NCBI RefSeq assembly: GCF_030813715.1
Contig: NZ_JAUSUZ010000001.1
Coordinates: 3,100,001-3,164,000, forward strand
Reading direction: 5' to 3'
Origin: Catenuloplanes indicus
GTDB taxonomy: Bacteria; Actinomycetota; Actinomycetes; Mycobacteriales; Micromonosporaceae
DNA length: 64,000 bases
The position numbers and the translations under genes were made by a program. Below, piece by piece: positions 49,605 to 58,885 of this stretch. The notes below the pieces were generated by a model. The model saw nothing but the letters and a program-made list of their open reading frames with translations, was not told where the DNA came from and made no database searches. The number at the start of each line of letters is the position of its first letter. The stretch's first letter is position 1.

Positions 49605-50264
49605 CTACAGCTGTCCGGCCGTGAAGCCGATCGCGTCGTCCCGGAAGCCGGCGTAGTTGATGTGCGCGGCCAGGCTGGTGCCCGACTGGCAGAACCGGTC
49701 GTTGCGGTTGCAGTACGACTGGATCCGGTCGGCGAACCCGTCCAGTGCACCGGCGCCGCGCGGGAACACGCCCTGCCGGGTGCCGTCCGTGACGTTGAAG
49801 TCCTCGCCGCGGGTGAATGTGGGGTCCCCGAAGAGCAGCACGGACGCGACGTTGCCGGCCAGGTCGCCGTCGAGCCGGGCCAGCGTGTCGCCGACCACGT
49901 CCGCGCCCTGGGAGTAGCCCATCAGCACGAATCGCGTCTCCGGGCACTCGGCCACGGTGTCCGCGATGTCCTCCTGGAGCTGCGTCACACCGGCCCGGAC
50001 GCTGGCCGCGTAGTTGAAGTTCGCCGGGTAGTCCAGCGCGGTGGTGCGTACCGTCTGTGGCAGCTCCCGGGTCATCTGCTGCGCCAGCGGCGTCAGCACG
50101 ACGCCGAGTCCGGGCCGTTCCGTGGTGCCGCGGGCGCCGATGATCTCGATGTCGGCGCAGTCGTTCGCCGGTGCGGTGGCGGCGAACGCCATCGGCGCCG
50201 CGATCACGCCGCCGCCGACGGCCAGCGCGCCCGCGAGGACCACGGCCAGCTTCTTGCCCTTCAT
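49605..50264 (-). CDS. Secreted cutinase-family esterase
   Basis: 219 residues from the ATG at 50264, with GGGAG upstream; the longer frame from 50396 is not conserved. The signal peptide is KKLAVVLAGALAVGGGVIAA..AFA. The mature domain starts DCADIEIIGARGTTERPG and has the nucleophile Ser in LMGYSQGADVVGDTL, the Asp/Cys region FADRIQSYCNRNDRFCQSG and the His in SLAAHINYAG. Disulphide cysteines (DCAD, ECPE, SYC, FCQ) are present. It would cleave cutin, polyesters or lipid esters outside the cell. Confidence 0.92.
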   Translation of the reverse strand: MKGKKLAVVLAGALAVGGGVIAAPMAFAATAPANDCADIEIIGARGTTERPGLGVVLTPLAQQMTRELPQTVRTTALDYPANFNYAASVRAGVTQLQEDIADTVAECPETRFVLMGYSQGADVVGDTLARLDGDLAGNVASVLLFGDPTFTRGEDFNVTDGTRQGVFPRGAGALDGFADRIQSYCNRNDRFCQSGTSLAAHINYAGFRDDAIGFTAGQL

Positions 50265-50432
50265 TGCGATCTCCCATCCACCGGAAGTTATGTGAGCGCC
50301 GGTGCACAAAGATTCACGCAGCGGAGCCGGGACGCGGTTCACACCGAACGGGTGATACTGCGGTTTTCCGCAGGTCGACTGGGCGGTCCACCCCATTCTG
50401 CGCGGGCTGTCGGATACCTACGGTTAGTCACC

Positions 50433-51089
50433 ATGGCCATAACCAACGAACCGCCGATGGACGGAATCGCCGGCTGGGCGGTCTCGATCATGGAGACGCT
50501 CGGTGCACCCGGTGCCGGCCTCCTCATCGCGCTGGAGAACCTCTTCCCGCCGCTCCCGAGCGAGGTGATCCTGCCGCTCGCCGGGTTCGCCGCGTCGCGC
50601 GGCGACCTCAGTCTCGCCTCGGCGCTGTTCTGGACCACCGCCGGTTCCGTGATCGGCGCCGTGATCCTCTACTGGATCGGCGCGGCGATCGGGCGGGACC
50701 GGCTCCGGGCCGTCGCCGACCGGCTCCCGTTGATCAAGCTCTCGGACATCGACCGGACCGAGGCGTGGTTCGCCAAGCACGGCGGCAAGGCGGTCTTCTT
50801 CGGCCGCATGATCCCGATCTTCCGCAGCCTGATCTCGGTGCCGGCCGGCGTACAGCGGATGAGCTTCGGCCTGTTCCTGCTCTACACCACGCTCGGCAGC
50901 GCGATCTGGAACACCGTGTTCGTGGTCGCCGGTTACGTGCTGGGCGAGAACTGGCAGGTCGTCGAGGAGACCGTCGGCGTCTACTCCAAGGGCGTGCTCG
51001 CGGTGTGCGCGGTCGTCGCGGTGGTGTTCGTGCTCTACCGCATCCGTAAGCACTACTCGACCCGGACCCCTACTCGCCCAGGTATCTGA
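50433..51089 (+). CDS. DedA-family (VTT domain) membrane protein
   Basis: 218 residues. The DedA signature is clear: ENLFPPLPSEVILPLAGFAA, then GSVIGAVILYWIGAAIGRDR and FFGRMIPIFRSLISVPAGVQ. DedA proteins act as flippases or scramblases for polyprenyl-phosphate or phospholipid carriers. It stands alone on the plus strand and overlaps the convergent response regulator gene by 20 bp. Confidence 0.92.
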   Translation: MAITNEPPMDGIAGWAVSIMETLGAPGAGLLIALENLFPPLPSEVILPLAGFAASRGDLSLASALFWTTAGSVIGAVILYWIGAAIGRDRLRAVADRLPLIKLSDIDRTEAWFAKHGGKAVFFGRMIPIFRSLISVPAGVQRMSFGLFLLYTTLGSAIWNTVFVVAGYVLGENWQVVEETVGVYSKGVLAVCAVVAVVFVLYRIRKHYSTRTPTRPGI

Positions 51090-51714
51090 GGACGGCCAGG
51101 ACGCGGCGGCTGTACCCCTCCGCGTCCGCCAGGCCGAGCTTGTCGAAGATCGACCGGACGTGCTTCTCCACCGCGCTCTGCGACACGTGCAGGCGCGTCG
51201 CGATGGACGCGTTGTTGTGCCCCTGCGCCATCGCGTCCAGCACGTCCCTCTCCCGGCCGGTCAGCCGGGTCAGCGGGTCCGCGTGCGTGGTCCGGCGCAG
51301 CAGCTGCCGGACCACCTCCGGGTCGAACGCGGTGCCGCCCGCACCCACCCGGGCCAGCGCCTCCAGGAACTCCCCCACGTCCGCCACCCGGTCCTTGAGC
51401 AGGTAGCCGACCCGGGTGCCGTGGCCGGTGAGCAGGTCCACGGCGTAGCGCTGCTCGACGTACTGGGACAGCATCAGCACGCCGATCGACGGCCAGCGCC
51501 GGCGGATCTCCACGGCCGCGCGCAGCCCTTCGTCCGAGTGCGTCGGTGGCATGCGGACGTCCGCCACCACCAGGTCCGGCAGGTGCCGGGAGACGGACTC
51601 CACCAGCGCGGCGCCGTCGCCGACCGCGTCCACCACGGTGTAGCCCTCGTCCACCAGCAGCCGGCGCAGGCCGTCCCGGAGCAGCGCGGAGTCCTCCGCC
51701 ACGATCACCCGCAC
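51070..51714 (-). CDS. NarL/LuxR-type response regulator
   Basis: 214 residues, GTG start. The receiver domain has the acidic pocket (VIVAEDSALLRDGL), the phospho-Asp in PDLVVADVRMPP and the Lys in YLLKDRVADV. The C-terminal LuxR HTH is LTGRERDVLDAMAQGHNNAS with VHKH-like VEKHVRSIFDKLGL. It overlaps the histidine kinase stop by 10 bases and is its partner. Confidence 0.95.
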   Translation of the reverse strand: MRVIVAEDSALLRDGLRRLLVDEGYTVVDAVGDGAALVESVSRHLPDLVVADVRMPPTHSDEGLRAAVEIRRRWPSIGVLMLSQYVEQRYAVDLLTGHGTRVGYLLKDRVADVGEFLEALARVGAGGTAFDPEVVRQLLRRTTHADPLTRLTGRERDVLDAMAQGHNNASIATRLHVSQSAVEKHVRSIFDKLGLADAEGYSRRVLAVLRYLGE

Positions 51715-52883
51715 GGGAGCACCACCCGCACCTCGGTCGGGCCGCCGACCGGGCTGATCACGGCGAACCGCCCGTCCAGCGCGGCCACCCGCCGGGCCAG
51801 GCCGGTCAGCCCCGCACCGGCCGGATCCGCGCCACCGCCGCCGTCGTCCGACACCCGGACCGTCATGGTCTTTCGCTCCCTCGTCACCACGATCTCGATG
51901 CGGGACGCGGACGCGTGCTTCACCGCGTTCGTCACCGCCTCGGACACCACGAAGTACGCCGCGGTCACCACCGGGGCCGGCGGCGCGTCCGGCACGTCGT
52001 AGCGCACCGTCACCGGGATCGGCGCGCGCTCCGCCACTCCGGCCAGCGCGTCCTTCAGGCCCAGCGTGTCCAGCGCGGCCGGATAGACGCGCCAGGCGAC
52101 CTCGCGCAGCTCGTCCAGGATCTCCCGCGACTCCGCGTGCGCCTGGGCCAGCAGGTCCGCGGACTTGGCGCCGTCACCGGCCGCGCCGCTGCGCCGGGCC
52201 CGCCCGAGCAGCATGCCGAGCGCGACCAGGCGCTGCTGGACGCCGTCGTGCAGGTCCCGCTCAATCCGGCGGCGCTCCGCGTCGACCGCGGCGACCACGT
52301 CCGCGCGGGTGGCCGAGAGCTGCTCGATCCGCATGCGCAGCAGGTCGGCCGGGGTCGGGCCGAGGAAGCGGCGGGCGACGTTGCGCTCCAGCCGAACCAC
52401 GCCGATCAGCCCCTGCACACCGAGAAAGAGCGCGAAACCACAGGCCACCGCGAGGTACGTGATGATCCACGGGCTGGGCGGGATGTTGTCCGGGTAGCGG
52501 CCGGTCAGCCAGTACCAGACGAAGAACACGATCGTGCCGGCGCCGTAGAGGAACAGCAGCAGGATGCCGCCGCCGAGCAGTCCGACCGGCCAGCGCACGC
52601 CGAGGTACGCCAGCGCGCGCTCCGGGCCGTACCCCCGATAGGTCTTGGCCTCGGTGTCGCCGAACAGGCGGTAGAGCCGGTGCCGCTCGAACTCGGCCAG
52701 CCGCAGCACGGTGCGGGCCAGCCGGTGCATGGATGCCTCGCGCGCGGACGGCCAGGCCAGCGCCGGCGCCAGCACGATGCCGCCCGCGGCCAGCCCGGCC
52801 AGCGTGGCGACCGCGGTCAGCGCGCCGACCGCCAGGCCCCAGACCAGGCGCGCACTCGCGACGACCGCGCTCCAGATCCGCAC
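51705..52883 (-). CDS. NarL-type (HisKA_3) membrane sensor histidine kinase
   Basis: 392 residues, GTG start. Two pairs of hydrophobic segments (VVASARLVWGLAVGALTAVA and the region LLGGGILLLFLYGAGTIVFF to WIITYLAVACGFALFLGVQG) anchor a sensor without a large extracellular loop, so it may sense within the membrane. The phospho-His is in ERRRIERDLHDGVQQRLVAL. The ATPase has VSEAVTNAVKHASASRIEI and VSDDGGGGADPAGAGLTGLA. The signal is unknown. Confidence 0.92.
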   Translation of the reverse strand: MRIWSAVVASARLVWGLAVGALTAVATLAGLAAGGIVLAPALAWPSAREASMHRLARTVLRLAEFERHRLYRLFGDTEAKTYRGYGPERALAYLGVRWPVGLLGGGILLLFLYGAGTIVFFVWYWLTGRYPDNIPPSPWIITYLAVACGFALFLGVQGLIGVVRLERNVARRFLGPTPADLLRMRIEQLSATRADVVAAVDAERRRIERDLHDGVQQRLVALGMLLGRARRSGAAGDGAKSADLLAQAHAESREILDELREVAWRVYPAALDTLGLKDALAGVAERAPIPVTVRYDVPDAPPAPVVTAAYFVVSEAVTNAVKHASASRIEIVVTRERKTMTVRVSDDGGGGADPAGAGLTGLARRVAALDGRFAVISPVGGPTEVRVVLPCG

Positions 52884-52915
52884 TCATACAGGCTAATGGG
52901 TGCGGTTTTCCGCAG

Positions 52916-53461
52916 TTACCGCTTCTTCCCGTCGGCGCTGGGCAGGTCACCGAGTGCCAGCAGCACCTCACGCAACGCGTCCGCCGCGGCACGGGCCGCC
53001 TCCGGACTGACCCGGGCCAGCACCGCGTGCTGCGCCTCGGCCTGCGCGCGCACTGCGGCCTCGGCCGTCTCCATGCCCTGCGCGGTGAGCCGGACCCAGG
53101 TGGAACGCGCGTCGCGATCGTCCGCCTCCTTGACCACCAGCCCGTCCTCGACCAGGCGGCGCAGCAGGTTGCTGGTGCCGCCGGAGGAGAAGCGCAGCCG
53201 GTCGATCAGGTCGACGGGCCGTAGCCGGTAGGGCTCGCCGGCCGCACGCAGCACGGAGAGCACCTCGTGCTCCGCCTTGGTCAGCCCGAGCGCGGCCAGG
53301 CTGGCGTTCGTCGCCTCGTGGATCAGGATGCTCAGCCGGGAGGCGCGCTTGCACAGCTCCAGCTCGACGCCGGCGAACGTGGGCAGGTCCGCCCGCCACG
53401 CCTCGACGAGCGCGTCGACGGCGTCCCGGCGTGCGGTGGCCTCGTTCACGAGGTCAAGCAT
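52916..53461 (-). CDS. MarR-family transcriptional regulator
   Basis: 181 residues. The winged helix includes LGLTKAEHEVLSVLRAAGEP, VDLIDRLRFSSGGTSNLLRR and the wing VVKEADDRDARSTWVRLTAQ, flanked by dimerisation helices. It is divergent from the shortened amidohydrolase gene, with palindromic AGCTTT-type sites between the two. It probably controlled that gene, whose catalytic part is now lost. Confidence 0.9.
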   Translation of the reverse strand: MLDLVNEATARRDAVDALVEAWRADLPTFAGVELELCKRASRLSILIHEATNASLAALGLTKAEHEVLSVLRAAGEPYRLRPVDLIDRLRFSSGGTSNLLRRLVEDGLVVKEADDRDARSTWVRLTAQGMETAEAAVRAQAEAQHAVLARVSPEAARAAADALREVLLALGDLPSADGKKR

Positions 53462-53481
53462 ACATTTCCTCTTGCATCGCG

Positions 53482-53511
53482 AAAGCTTTGCCGATAGCTT
53501 TTTGAAAAGCT
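53482..53511. promoter_or_regulatory. MarR operator candidate
   Basis: AAAGCTTT (53482-53489) is a perfect palindrome, and AGCTTTT-TG-AAAAGCT (53496-53511) is a perfect 7-bp inverted repeat. The whole gap is AT-rich for this genome. The sites sit 21-50 bases upstream of the MarR start and 31-60 upstream of the divergent gene. Confidence 0.55.
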
Positions 53512-53541
53512 TTCCGGGTTCACCTGAGGGAGGGGTAGCAC

Positions 53542-54024
53542 ATGATCGTCCTCCGCAACGGCCACGTCATCACCATGGATCCGCAGCTCGGCGAGCTGCC
53601 CGCGACCGACGTGCTCATCTCCGGCGGCCGGATCGAGGCGATCGGTCCCGAGCTTCCCGCCGAGGGCGCCACCGAGATCGACGTCCGCGGTGAGGTGGTG
53701 CTCCCCGGCTTCACCGCCGGCCCGGACACGTTCCGCCGCCTCCGCGCCGCCCTGCGCGTCGAACGCGCCGCCCGCACCCCCGACACCGGCACGCCGCCGG
53801 TCACCGAGGCCGCCACCGAGACGCTGCGCACGGCCACCTCCGGCTCCCTGAACGTCGGCGAACGCGCCGACATCGTCACACTCGCCGGCCTCGAACACGT
53901 CACCGACGTCTCCCGCCTGGCCGGCGCGGTCATCACCTCCCTCGGCCCCGACGACGTCCGCACCGTCCTGATCGGCGGCCGCATCGTCCGCGGTGGTCCG
54001 GCCCCGGCGACCACGGCCGCCTGA
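53542..54024 (+). pseudogene. Internally deleted amidohydrolase (catalytic barrel missing)
   Basis: 160 residues that join the N-terminal strand domain of a metal-dependent amidohydrolase (MIVLRNGHVITMDPQLGELP, DVRGEVVLPGF) to its C-terminal strand domain (SLNVGERADIVTLAG, DDVRTVLIGGRIVRGG). The roughly 300-residue TIM barrel with the HxH, Lys, His, His and Asp metal ligands should lie between them but is absent: LPGF is followed by TAGPDTFRRL instead of a (V)D(T/C)H-type motif. The deletion preserved the frame. It is most likely a remnant without hydrolase activity. Confidence 0.75.
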
Positions 54025-54142
54025 AGAATCACGGTCAGCCGCCCACTTCGCCATTTCCGTACGGTTTCGCTCGGGCCGGTGATCCGTCGCCCGTTGCCGC
54101 GATCGTCCGGAATGGTCGAGCAAGGTCATCGACCGATCGACC

Positions 54143-54164
54143 GGCGGGCGGGCACCCACCCGCC
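54143..54164. terminator. Hairpin between convergent genes
   Basis: GGCGGGCGGG pairs with CCCACCCGCC with one C-A mismatch and a 2-base loop, between the amidohydrolase remnant and the SWIM gene. Nothing else is seen in this 172-bp gap. Confidence 0.45.
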
Positions 54165-54196
54165 CACCGCGCCCCCAATCCGTCGGGACAGCACAT

Positions 54197-54748
54197 CTAG
54201 GAGCTTTTGACGATGTGGGCGGTGGGGAGGCCGGCGGCGGTGAGCAGCGCGGATTCCAGGCGTGGGTCGACGGCGGCGTGCTGGGCGAGCAGGAGGGCCA
54301 GCGTCGCCGGGGGAAGGGTGGAGGCTACGCCGACGAGGCGGCGGATCGTGGACTCCGGCGATTCTGGCGGCCGGGCCGCGCCCCCGGCGGTCGCGGCGGT
54401 GCCGGGCGGTGGCGCGGTGACCGGGCCGTCCAGCGTGTCCGGCAGCGTTGCGGTGGGCGACCACGGGAAGGCCTCGTTGAGTGCGGCCACGACGACGGCG
54501 ACCAAGTGGACGCAGAAGTTCTCCGGGCCGGTGGTGACCGTGCCGCACTCGCAGCGGCCGGTCAGGGTGCCGTCGACGAAGCCGGCCCAGGCGCGCTGCG
54601 GGGCCGGGCTGTCCTGGCCGACGGTGCCGAGCGCGCCGCCGGAGTGCGGGCGCAGGTCGTCAACGTCCTCCGCGACCGGGTAGGCCGCGTCCAGGATCTC
54701 CGGGGCCACGCTGCCGTGCAGGGAGTCAAAGTCGATCAAGACGGCCAT
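54197..54748 (-). CDS. SWIM zinc-finger protein in the jetD position
   Basis: 183 residues from the ATG at 54748. The zinc motif is CECGTVTTGPENFCVHLVAV (CxC followed by CxH), typical of SWIM domains that bind nucleic acid or protein. The C-terminus (STIRRLVGVASTLPPATLAL) is helical, and the linker is Pro/Ala-rich. It starts 30 bp after the jetC stop on the same strand, so it is probably in the same operon. It is too short and of the wrong family to be the JetD nuclease. Confidence 0.65.
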   Translation of the reverse strand: MAVLIDFDSLHGSVAPEILDAAYPVAEDVDDLRPHSGGALGTVGQDSPAPQRAWAGFVDGTLTGRCECGTVTTGPENFCVHLVAVVVAALNEAFPWSPTATLPDTLDGPVTAPPPGTAATAGGAARPPESPESTIRRLVGVASTLPPATLALLLAQHAAVDPRLESALLTAAGLPTAHIVKSS

Positions 54749-54778
54749 GTGGCCCAACGTACCCGCTCAAACTTGATG

Positions 54779-57700
54779 TCAAGGCTGCCTGGGCTCGTCG
54801 GCGGGCAGGAAGTCCTGGCCGGTCCAGACGAAGCGGGCGGTGGTGACCGCCTCGTCGCCGTCCACGTCGCCCGCGATGAGCTGGTGGATCGCGATGCCGT
54901 CGACCTCGGAGTACGTGCACCACTCCTGGTCGGAGGTGAGCATCAGGTCCAGGTCCAGGCCGGTCAGCACCTCCATCAGCTGACCGCGGTTCATCTGGTC
55001 CACGCCGACGAAGACCTCGTCCAGCAGGATCAGCCGCGGTGCCTCCGGCGCGGCCCGGTAGTGCGCGGCCGCGGCGGCGAACAGCGGCAGGTGCAGCACG
55101 ATCGCCTTCTCCCCGCCGGACTTCGCGCCGTGCTGCTTGCGGGTGACCGGCGCCCACTCCTCGCCGCCGGAGCGCATCTGGACCACGAACCGGTGCCAGC
55201 GCCGGTAGTCGAGCACCTCGCTGAGCTGCTGGTCCCAGCCGGTCGCGGCGCCGGTGGTACGCAGCTCGTCGATCCGGGCGCGGAAGAAGTCGTGCAGCAC
55301 CGCGCGCTCGTCGTCGGAGAGCGTGGACGGGTCGGCCAGCAGCAGGTCACGGGCCTGCTTGAGGCCCGGGCCGAGGTCCGGGTTGACCTCCCAGACCAGG
55401 CGCACGCCCAGGCCGGAGACGGTGCGCACCTGCTCCAGCTGCGCGCTGACCTGGCGGACCAGGCCGGTCGCCTGCCGGATCCGCTCGGCCACGTGCCGCC
55501 GGGTGTCGCCGATCAGCGTGCGGTCGAAGAGCGCGGCCTCCTCCTCGCCGAGGCGGGCGCGGGTCTCGTCGCGTTCGCCCGTGACCCGCGCGGCCAGCTG
55601 GCCGGGGCTGATCCGCAGGCCGTCCACGGTGGCCGAGACCACCTGCACGTCGCACTGCTCGTCGGCCTCCATGGCCAGGTCGGCGTACCCGGTCAGCGAC
55701 TCGCGGATGGTGTGCAGCACGTCGGCCAGCGCGCTCTCGTCCTGGCGCAGGTGCCGCGGGCCGTGCGGCAGCCTGCCGCACTCCTCCGCGATCGCGCGCG
55801 CGGCCTGCAGCGTGGCGGTGACCGCGCCGAGCCCGGTCAGTCGCGTCTCCAGCCCGGCGTCCGGGCCGAGCAGCCCGGCCAGCCGGGCCAGCCGGGCTAC
55901 CGCCTCGTCACGGTCGGCCGTGGCCGCGTCCCGGGCGCGCTCGGCGGCCTCGGCGCGCGCGTTCAGGTCGCTGATCCGGCTGATCAGCTCGTCGTGGCGG
56001 GGGCGCAGCGCGCGCTCGTCCCGGCGCAGGCCCTCGGCCCGCGCGCGCAGCACGTCGACCTGGTCCAGGACCGCGCCGAAGTCGCTGCCGACCGCGCCCT
56101 CGACCGACTCCAGGCGGGTCTGCGCGGCCTCCACCTTCTCCCGCGCGGCCGTCAGCGTCTCCTCGGCCTCGGTCGCGGCGGCCGTGGACCGGGCCGCCGC
56201 CTCCTCCGCGTCGGCCAGCCGGTCGGCCGCGGCGTCCCGGCGGGCGCGGTCGGCCAGCCAGCCCTCGCCGGCCTGGCGTAGTGCGCGCAGCGAGTCCGCG
56301 AGCTGGTCCAGGTCACCGGCCGTGGTCGGCAGGCTCTGCCGGGAGCCGGTCAGCGTGAGTTCGCGGAGCGTGGCGCGGGCGGTCTCGTCCGCCGCGGTCA
56401 GGTCCGACTCCGCGTCGGTGAGCTGGTCCTGGAGCGCGGCCAGCCGCAGTTCGGCGCGCTGCACCGCCTCGAGTGCGCGGGCGCCGTCGGCCAGGGACGG
56501 GCGGGCGGCCGCCTCCGCGTCCAGCGTGGCGCGTTCGGTACGCAGGCCGGCGATCGCGACCGCGACCTTCTCCCGGGCCGCGTCCAGCGTGGCCAGCTCG
56601 CCGGCCAGCTCGGCCAGGCGGCGCTGGCGGGCCCGCTCGCGTGCATCCGCGCCGAGGAACTCGGCCTCCGGCTTGGCCCAGCTGCCGTACGCCGGGCCGA
56701 GCCGCCAGGTGCCGTCCGCGCCGACGCCGGCGCCGAGCCGGGGCGCGGTCTCGCCGTACCCGATCGCGTTCAGGATCTGCCGGACCACGGTGGGCGCGAC
56801 CGGTGCCGCCTCGCCGCGTTCGACCGGCGCCACGTCCAACACGGACAGCAGCGAATCACCGGCGGCCGGGACCGCGCCCATCGAGGCGACGAACGAGTCG
56901 TGGCCGTCCGCGGCCAGCCCGATCGAGCCGTCCGGGCGGATCCACGCGTCCAGCAGCCCGGACGCCTGTAGCGCGGCCTCCACCGCGGCCTGGGTGGCCG
57001 GTGGCACGCCGTCGTGCCAGGCGACCACGCGCCAGAGCGGCGCACCGGGACGGTTCGCGTCGCGGGCCGCGGTGCGCTGCGGCGGCGCGGCCGGGTCGCC
57101 GGGCGGGCGGCGGGTCAGCGCGGCGTACTCCGCGGAGAGCGGTGTGCGGGTGGCCAGCAGTTCGCGGTCGCGGGCCATGCCGGCGGTATGGTCGGCCGCG
57201 ATCCGCTCCCGGACCTCCGCGACCACGTCGCCCATCAGCGCGGCCAGCGCGACCTCGTCGCCGCCCAGGTCGGCCAGGACCGGCGCGACCGGCGCGACCG
57301 GGAGCACGGTGCAGGCGGCCGCCCAGGCGGCGATGCTCTCCCGGTGCGCGGCGACTCGCTCCTCGTACGCCCGGCGGGCCGCGGTGAGCGTGGCCTGCAC
57401 CTCGTCGCGGTCGGCCGCTCGGGCCTCCCGGCGCGCGGCGGCCCGTTCCCGCTCCGCGGCGGCGCGGGCGTGCGCCACGATCGCGGCGCGCACCTCCTCG
57501 ACCTGGCCCTCGCGGCCGAGCAGCACGCCGCGCAGCAGCGCCCGCGCCTGGTCGATCGGCTCGTCGGCGAGCGGTTCGACCAGCCCGGCCAGGCCCGCGC
57601 GCCGGGCGAGCGCGCTGGTCTCGTGCCAGGACCGTTCGACGGCCGCGGACGCGGACGCCAGCTCGGCGCGGCGCGTCTCGGCCCGCTCGGCGTCGCCGGT

Positions 57701-58885
57701 CGCGTCCGCGCGCCGGGCCTCGCCGGACGCCTCGGCCGCGGTCTCCGCACGCTTCGCCTCGCGCAGCGCGGCCCGGAACCCGTCCAGCTGCTGGCCGTCG
57801 CGGTAGGCGGCGCTGTCCCGCAGGCCGCCGATCGCCTCCTCGGTCAGCGCGACGTCGCGCTCCAGCTCCTCGCGCCGCTCGGTCACCTCGGCCAGCTCCG
57901 CGACCGCGGCCGCGTGCGCGTCCCGCTGCCGGGCCGCCTCGCCCGCGACCTCGTCCAGCTCCGCGTCCGCGTTGATCAGGTCGGCGGCGCCACGGCGCAA
58001 CGCGCGGCGGGCGTATTGCTGCTGGCGCTCGGCCAGCCGGGTGGCCGCGTCGACCTCCGCGTCCAGCGCACTGAGCCGTTCCCGGCTGCGGTCCAGCCGC
58101 TCGAAGCCCTCGGCGATCTCGGCGAGTCCGGCCGGGTCGAGCGGCGGCAGTGCCCGGGAGAGCACCTCGGAGAGCGCGTCCGGGTTCAGGTGCTCGGAGA
58201 GCTTCGGCGTGCGCAGCTGGAGCAGCGTGGCGATCAGCGCCTCGTACTGCGCGTCGGACAGGCCGCGGAAGACCGCCTCGCGGACCGCCCGCCGGTACGG
58301 CTCGGCACCGGTGTGCACCGTGCCGTGGCCGTCCAGCGCGGTCGCCAGGTCGGCCTTGGTGAGCGGCACGTTGCCGGCCTTGACCAGCGAGAATCCGCCG
58401 GGCACGCCGACCCGGGAGCCGGTGGTGAAGAACGTCGCGTCCACGGTACGGGTGTTCGACGACGCCGCGAGCCGGGCCCCGCAGGTGAACCACTCGGCCG
58501 CGCCGTCCGGCCCGGTGCGGCCGAACTCCAGCCACACGTAGCCGACCCGGGTGGTGTGCGGGTAGCCGTCGCCCATCAGGTTCCAGTGCATGGTGCGCTC
58601 GGAACCGCCGAACGTGGACAGCCGGGACGGGCGCAGCGACGCGTCGAACAGGAACGGCAGCAGCAGCTCCAGCGCCTTGGACTTGCCGGTCCCGTTCGGC
58701 CCGCGCAGCAGCAGCCGCCCGTGGTGGAACGTGAACACCTCGTCGAAGTAGCGCCACACGTTCAGCACGCCGGCCCGGGTCGGCGCCCAGCGGTCCGAGC
58801 GCAGCTGGCCGGCCAGCTGCCGCGCGACCGCGACCGCGAACGGGTCGTCGGACGGCTGCTGCTGGGGCAGGGTCAGCAGGGTCAT
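54779..58885 (-). CDS. jetC: Wadjet-like SMC-family ATPase JetC (TIGR02680 type)
   Basis: 1368 residues. Walker A is RGPNGTGKSKALELLLPFLF (about 62-69). Two long coiled-coil arms (about 270-480 and 780-1100, rich in Ala, Arg and Glu) flank a hinge-like middle. The C-terminal head has the signature GAKSGGEKAIVLHLPLFAAA and Walker B LILLDEVFVGVDQMNRGQLM. This is the SMC motor of Wadjet/MksBEF-like systems, which extrude and then cut circular plasmid DNA. The ATG overlaps the jetB stop (ATGA). Nothing suggests that a nuclease domain is fused at the C-terminus. Confidence 0.85.
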   Translation of the reverse strand: MTLLTLPQQQPSDDPFAVAVARQLAGQLRSDRWAPTRAGVLNVWRYFDEVFTFHHGRLLLRGPNGTGKSKALELLLPFLFDASLRPSRLSTFGGSERTMHWNLMGDGYPHTTRVGYVWLEFGRTGPDGAAEWFTCGARLAASSNTRTVDATFFTTGSRVGVPGGFSLVKAGNVPLTKADLATALDGHGTVHTGAEPYRRAVREAVFRGLSDAQYEALIATLLQLRTPKLSEHLNPDALSEVLSRALPPLDPAGLAEIAEGFERLDRSRERLSALDAEVDAATRLAERQQQYARRALRRGAADLINADAELDEVAGEAARQRDAHAAAVAELAEVTERREELERDVALTEEAIGGLRDSAAYRDGQQLDGFRAALREAKRAETAAEASGEARRADATGDAERAETRRAELASASAAVERSWHETSALARRAGLAGLVEPLADEPIDQARALLRGVLLGREGQVEEVRAAIVAHARAAAERERAAARREARAADRDEVQATLTAARRAYEERVAAHRESIAAWAAACTVLPVAPVAPVLADLGGDEVALAALMGDVVAEVRERIAADHTAGMARDRELLATRTPLSAEYAALTRRPPGDPAAPPQRTAARDANRPGAPLWRVVAWHDGVPPATQAAVEAALQASGLLDAWIRPDGSIGLAADGHDSFVASMGAVPAAGDSLLSVLDVAPVERGEAAPVAPTVVRQILNAIGYGETAPRLGAGVGADGTWRLGPAYGSWAKPEAEFLGADARERARQRRLAELAGELATLDAAREKVAVAIAGLRTERATLDAEAAARPSLADGARALEAVQRAELRLAALQDQLTDAESDLTAADETARATLRELTLTGSRQSLPTTAGDLDQLADSLRALRQAGEGWLADRARRDAAADRLADAEEAAARSTAAATEAEETLTAAREKVEAAQTRLESVEGAVGSDFGAVLDQVDVLRARAEGLRRDERALRPRHDELISRISDLNARAEAAERARDAATADRDEAVARLARLAGLLGPDAGLETRLTGLGAVTATLQAARAIAEECGRLPHGPRHLRQDESALADVLHTIRESLTGYADLAMEADEQCDVQVVSATVDGLRISPGQLAARVTGERDETRARLGEEEAALFDRTLIGDTRRHVAERIRQATGLVRQVSAQLEQVRTVSGLGVRLVWEVNPDLGPGLKQARDLLLADPSTLSDDERAVLHDFFRARIDELRTTGAATGWDQQLSEVLDYRRWHRFVVQMRSGGEEWAPVTRKQHGAKSGGEKAIVLHLPLFAAAAAHYRAAPEAPRLILLDEVFVGVDQMNRGQLMEVLTGLDLDLMLTSDQEWCTYSEVDGIAIHQLIAGDVDGDEAVTTARFVWTGQDFLPADEPRQP

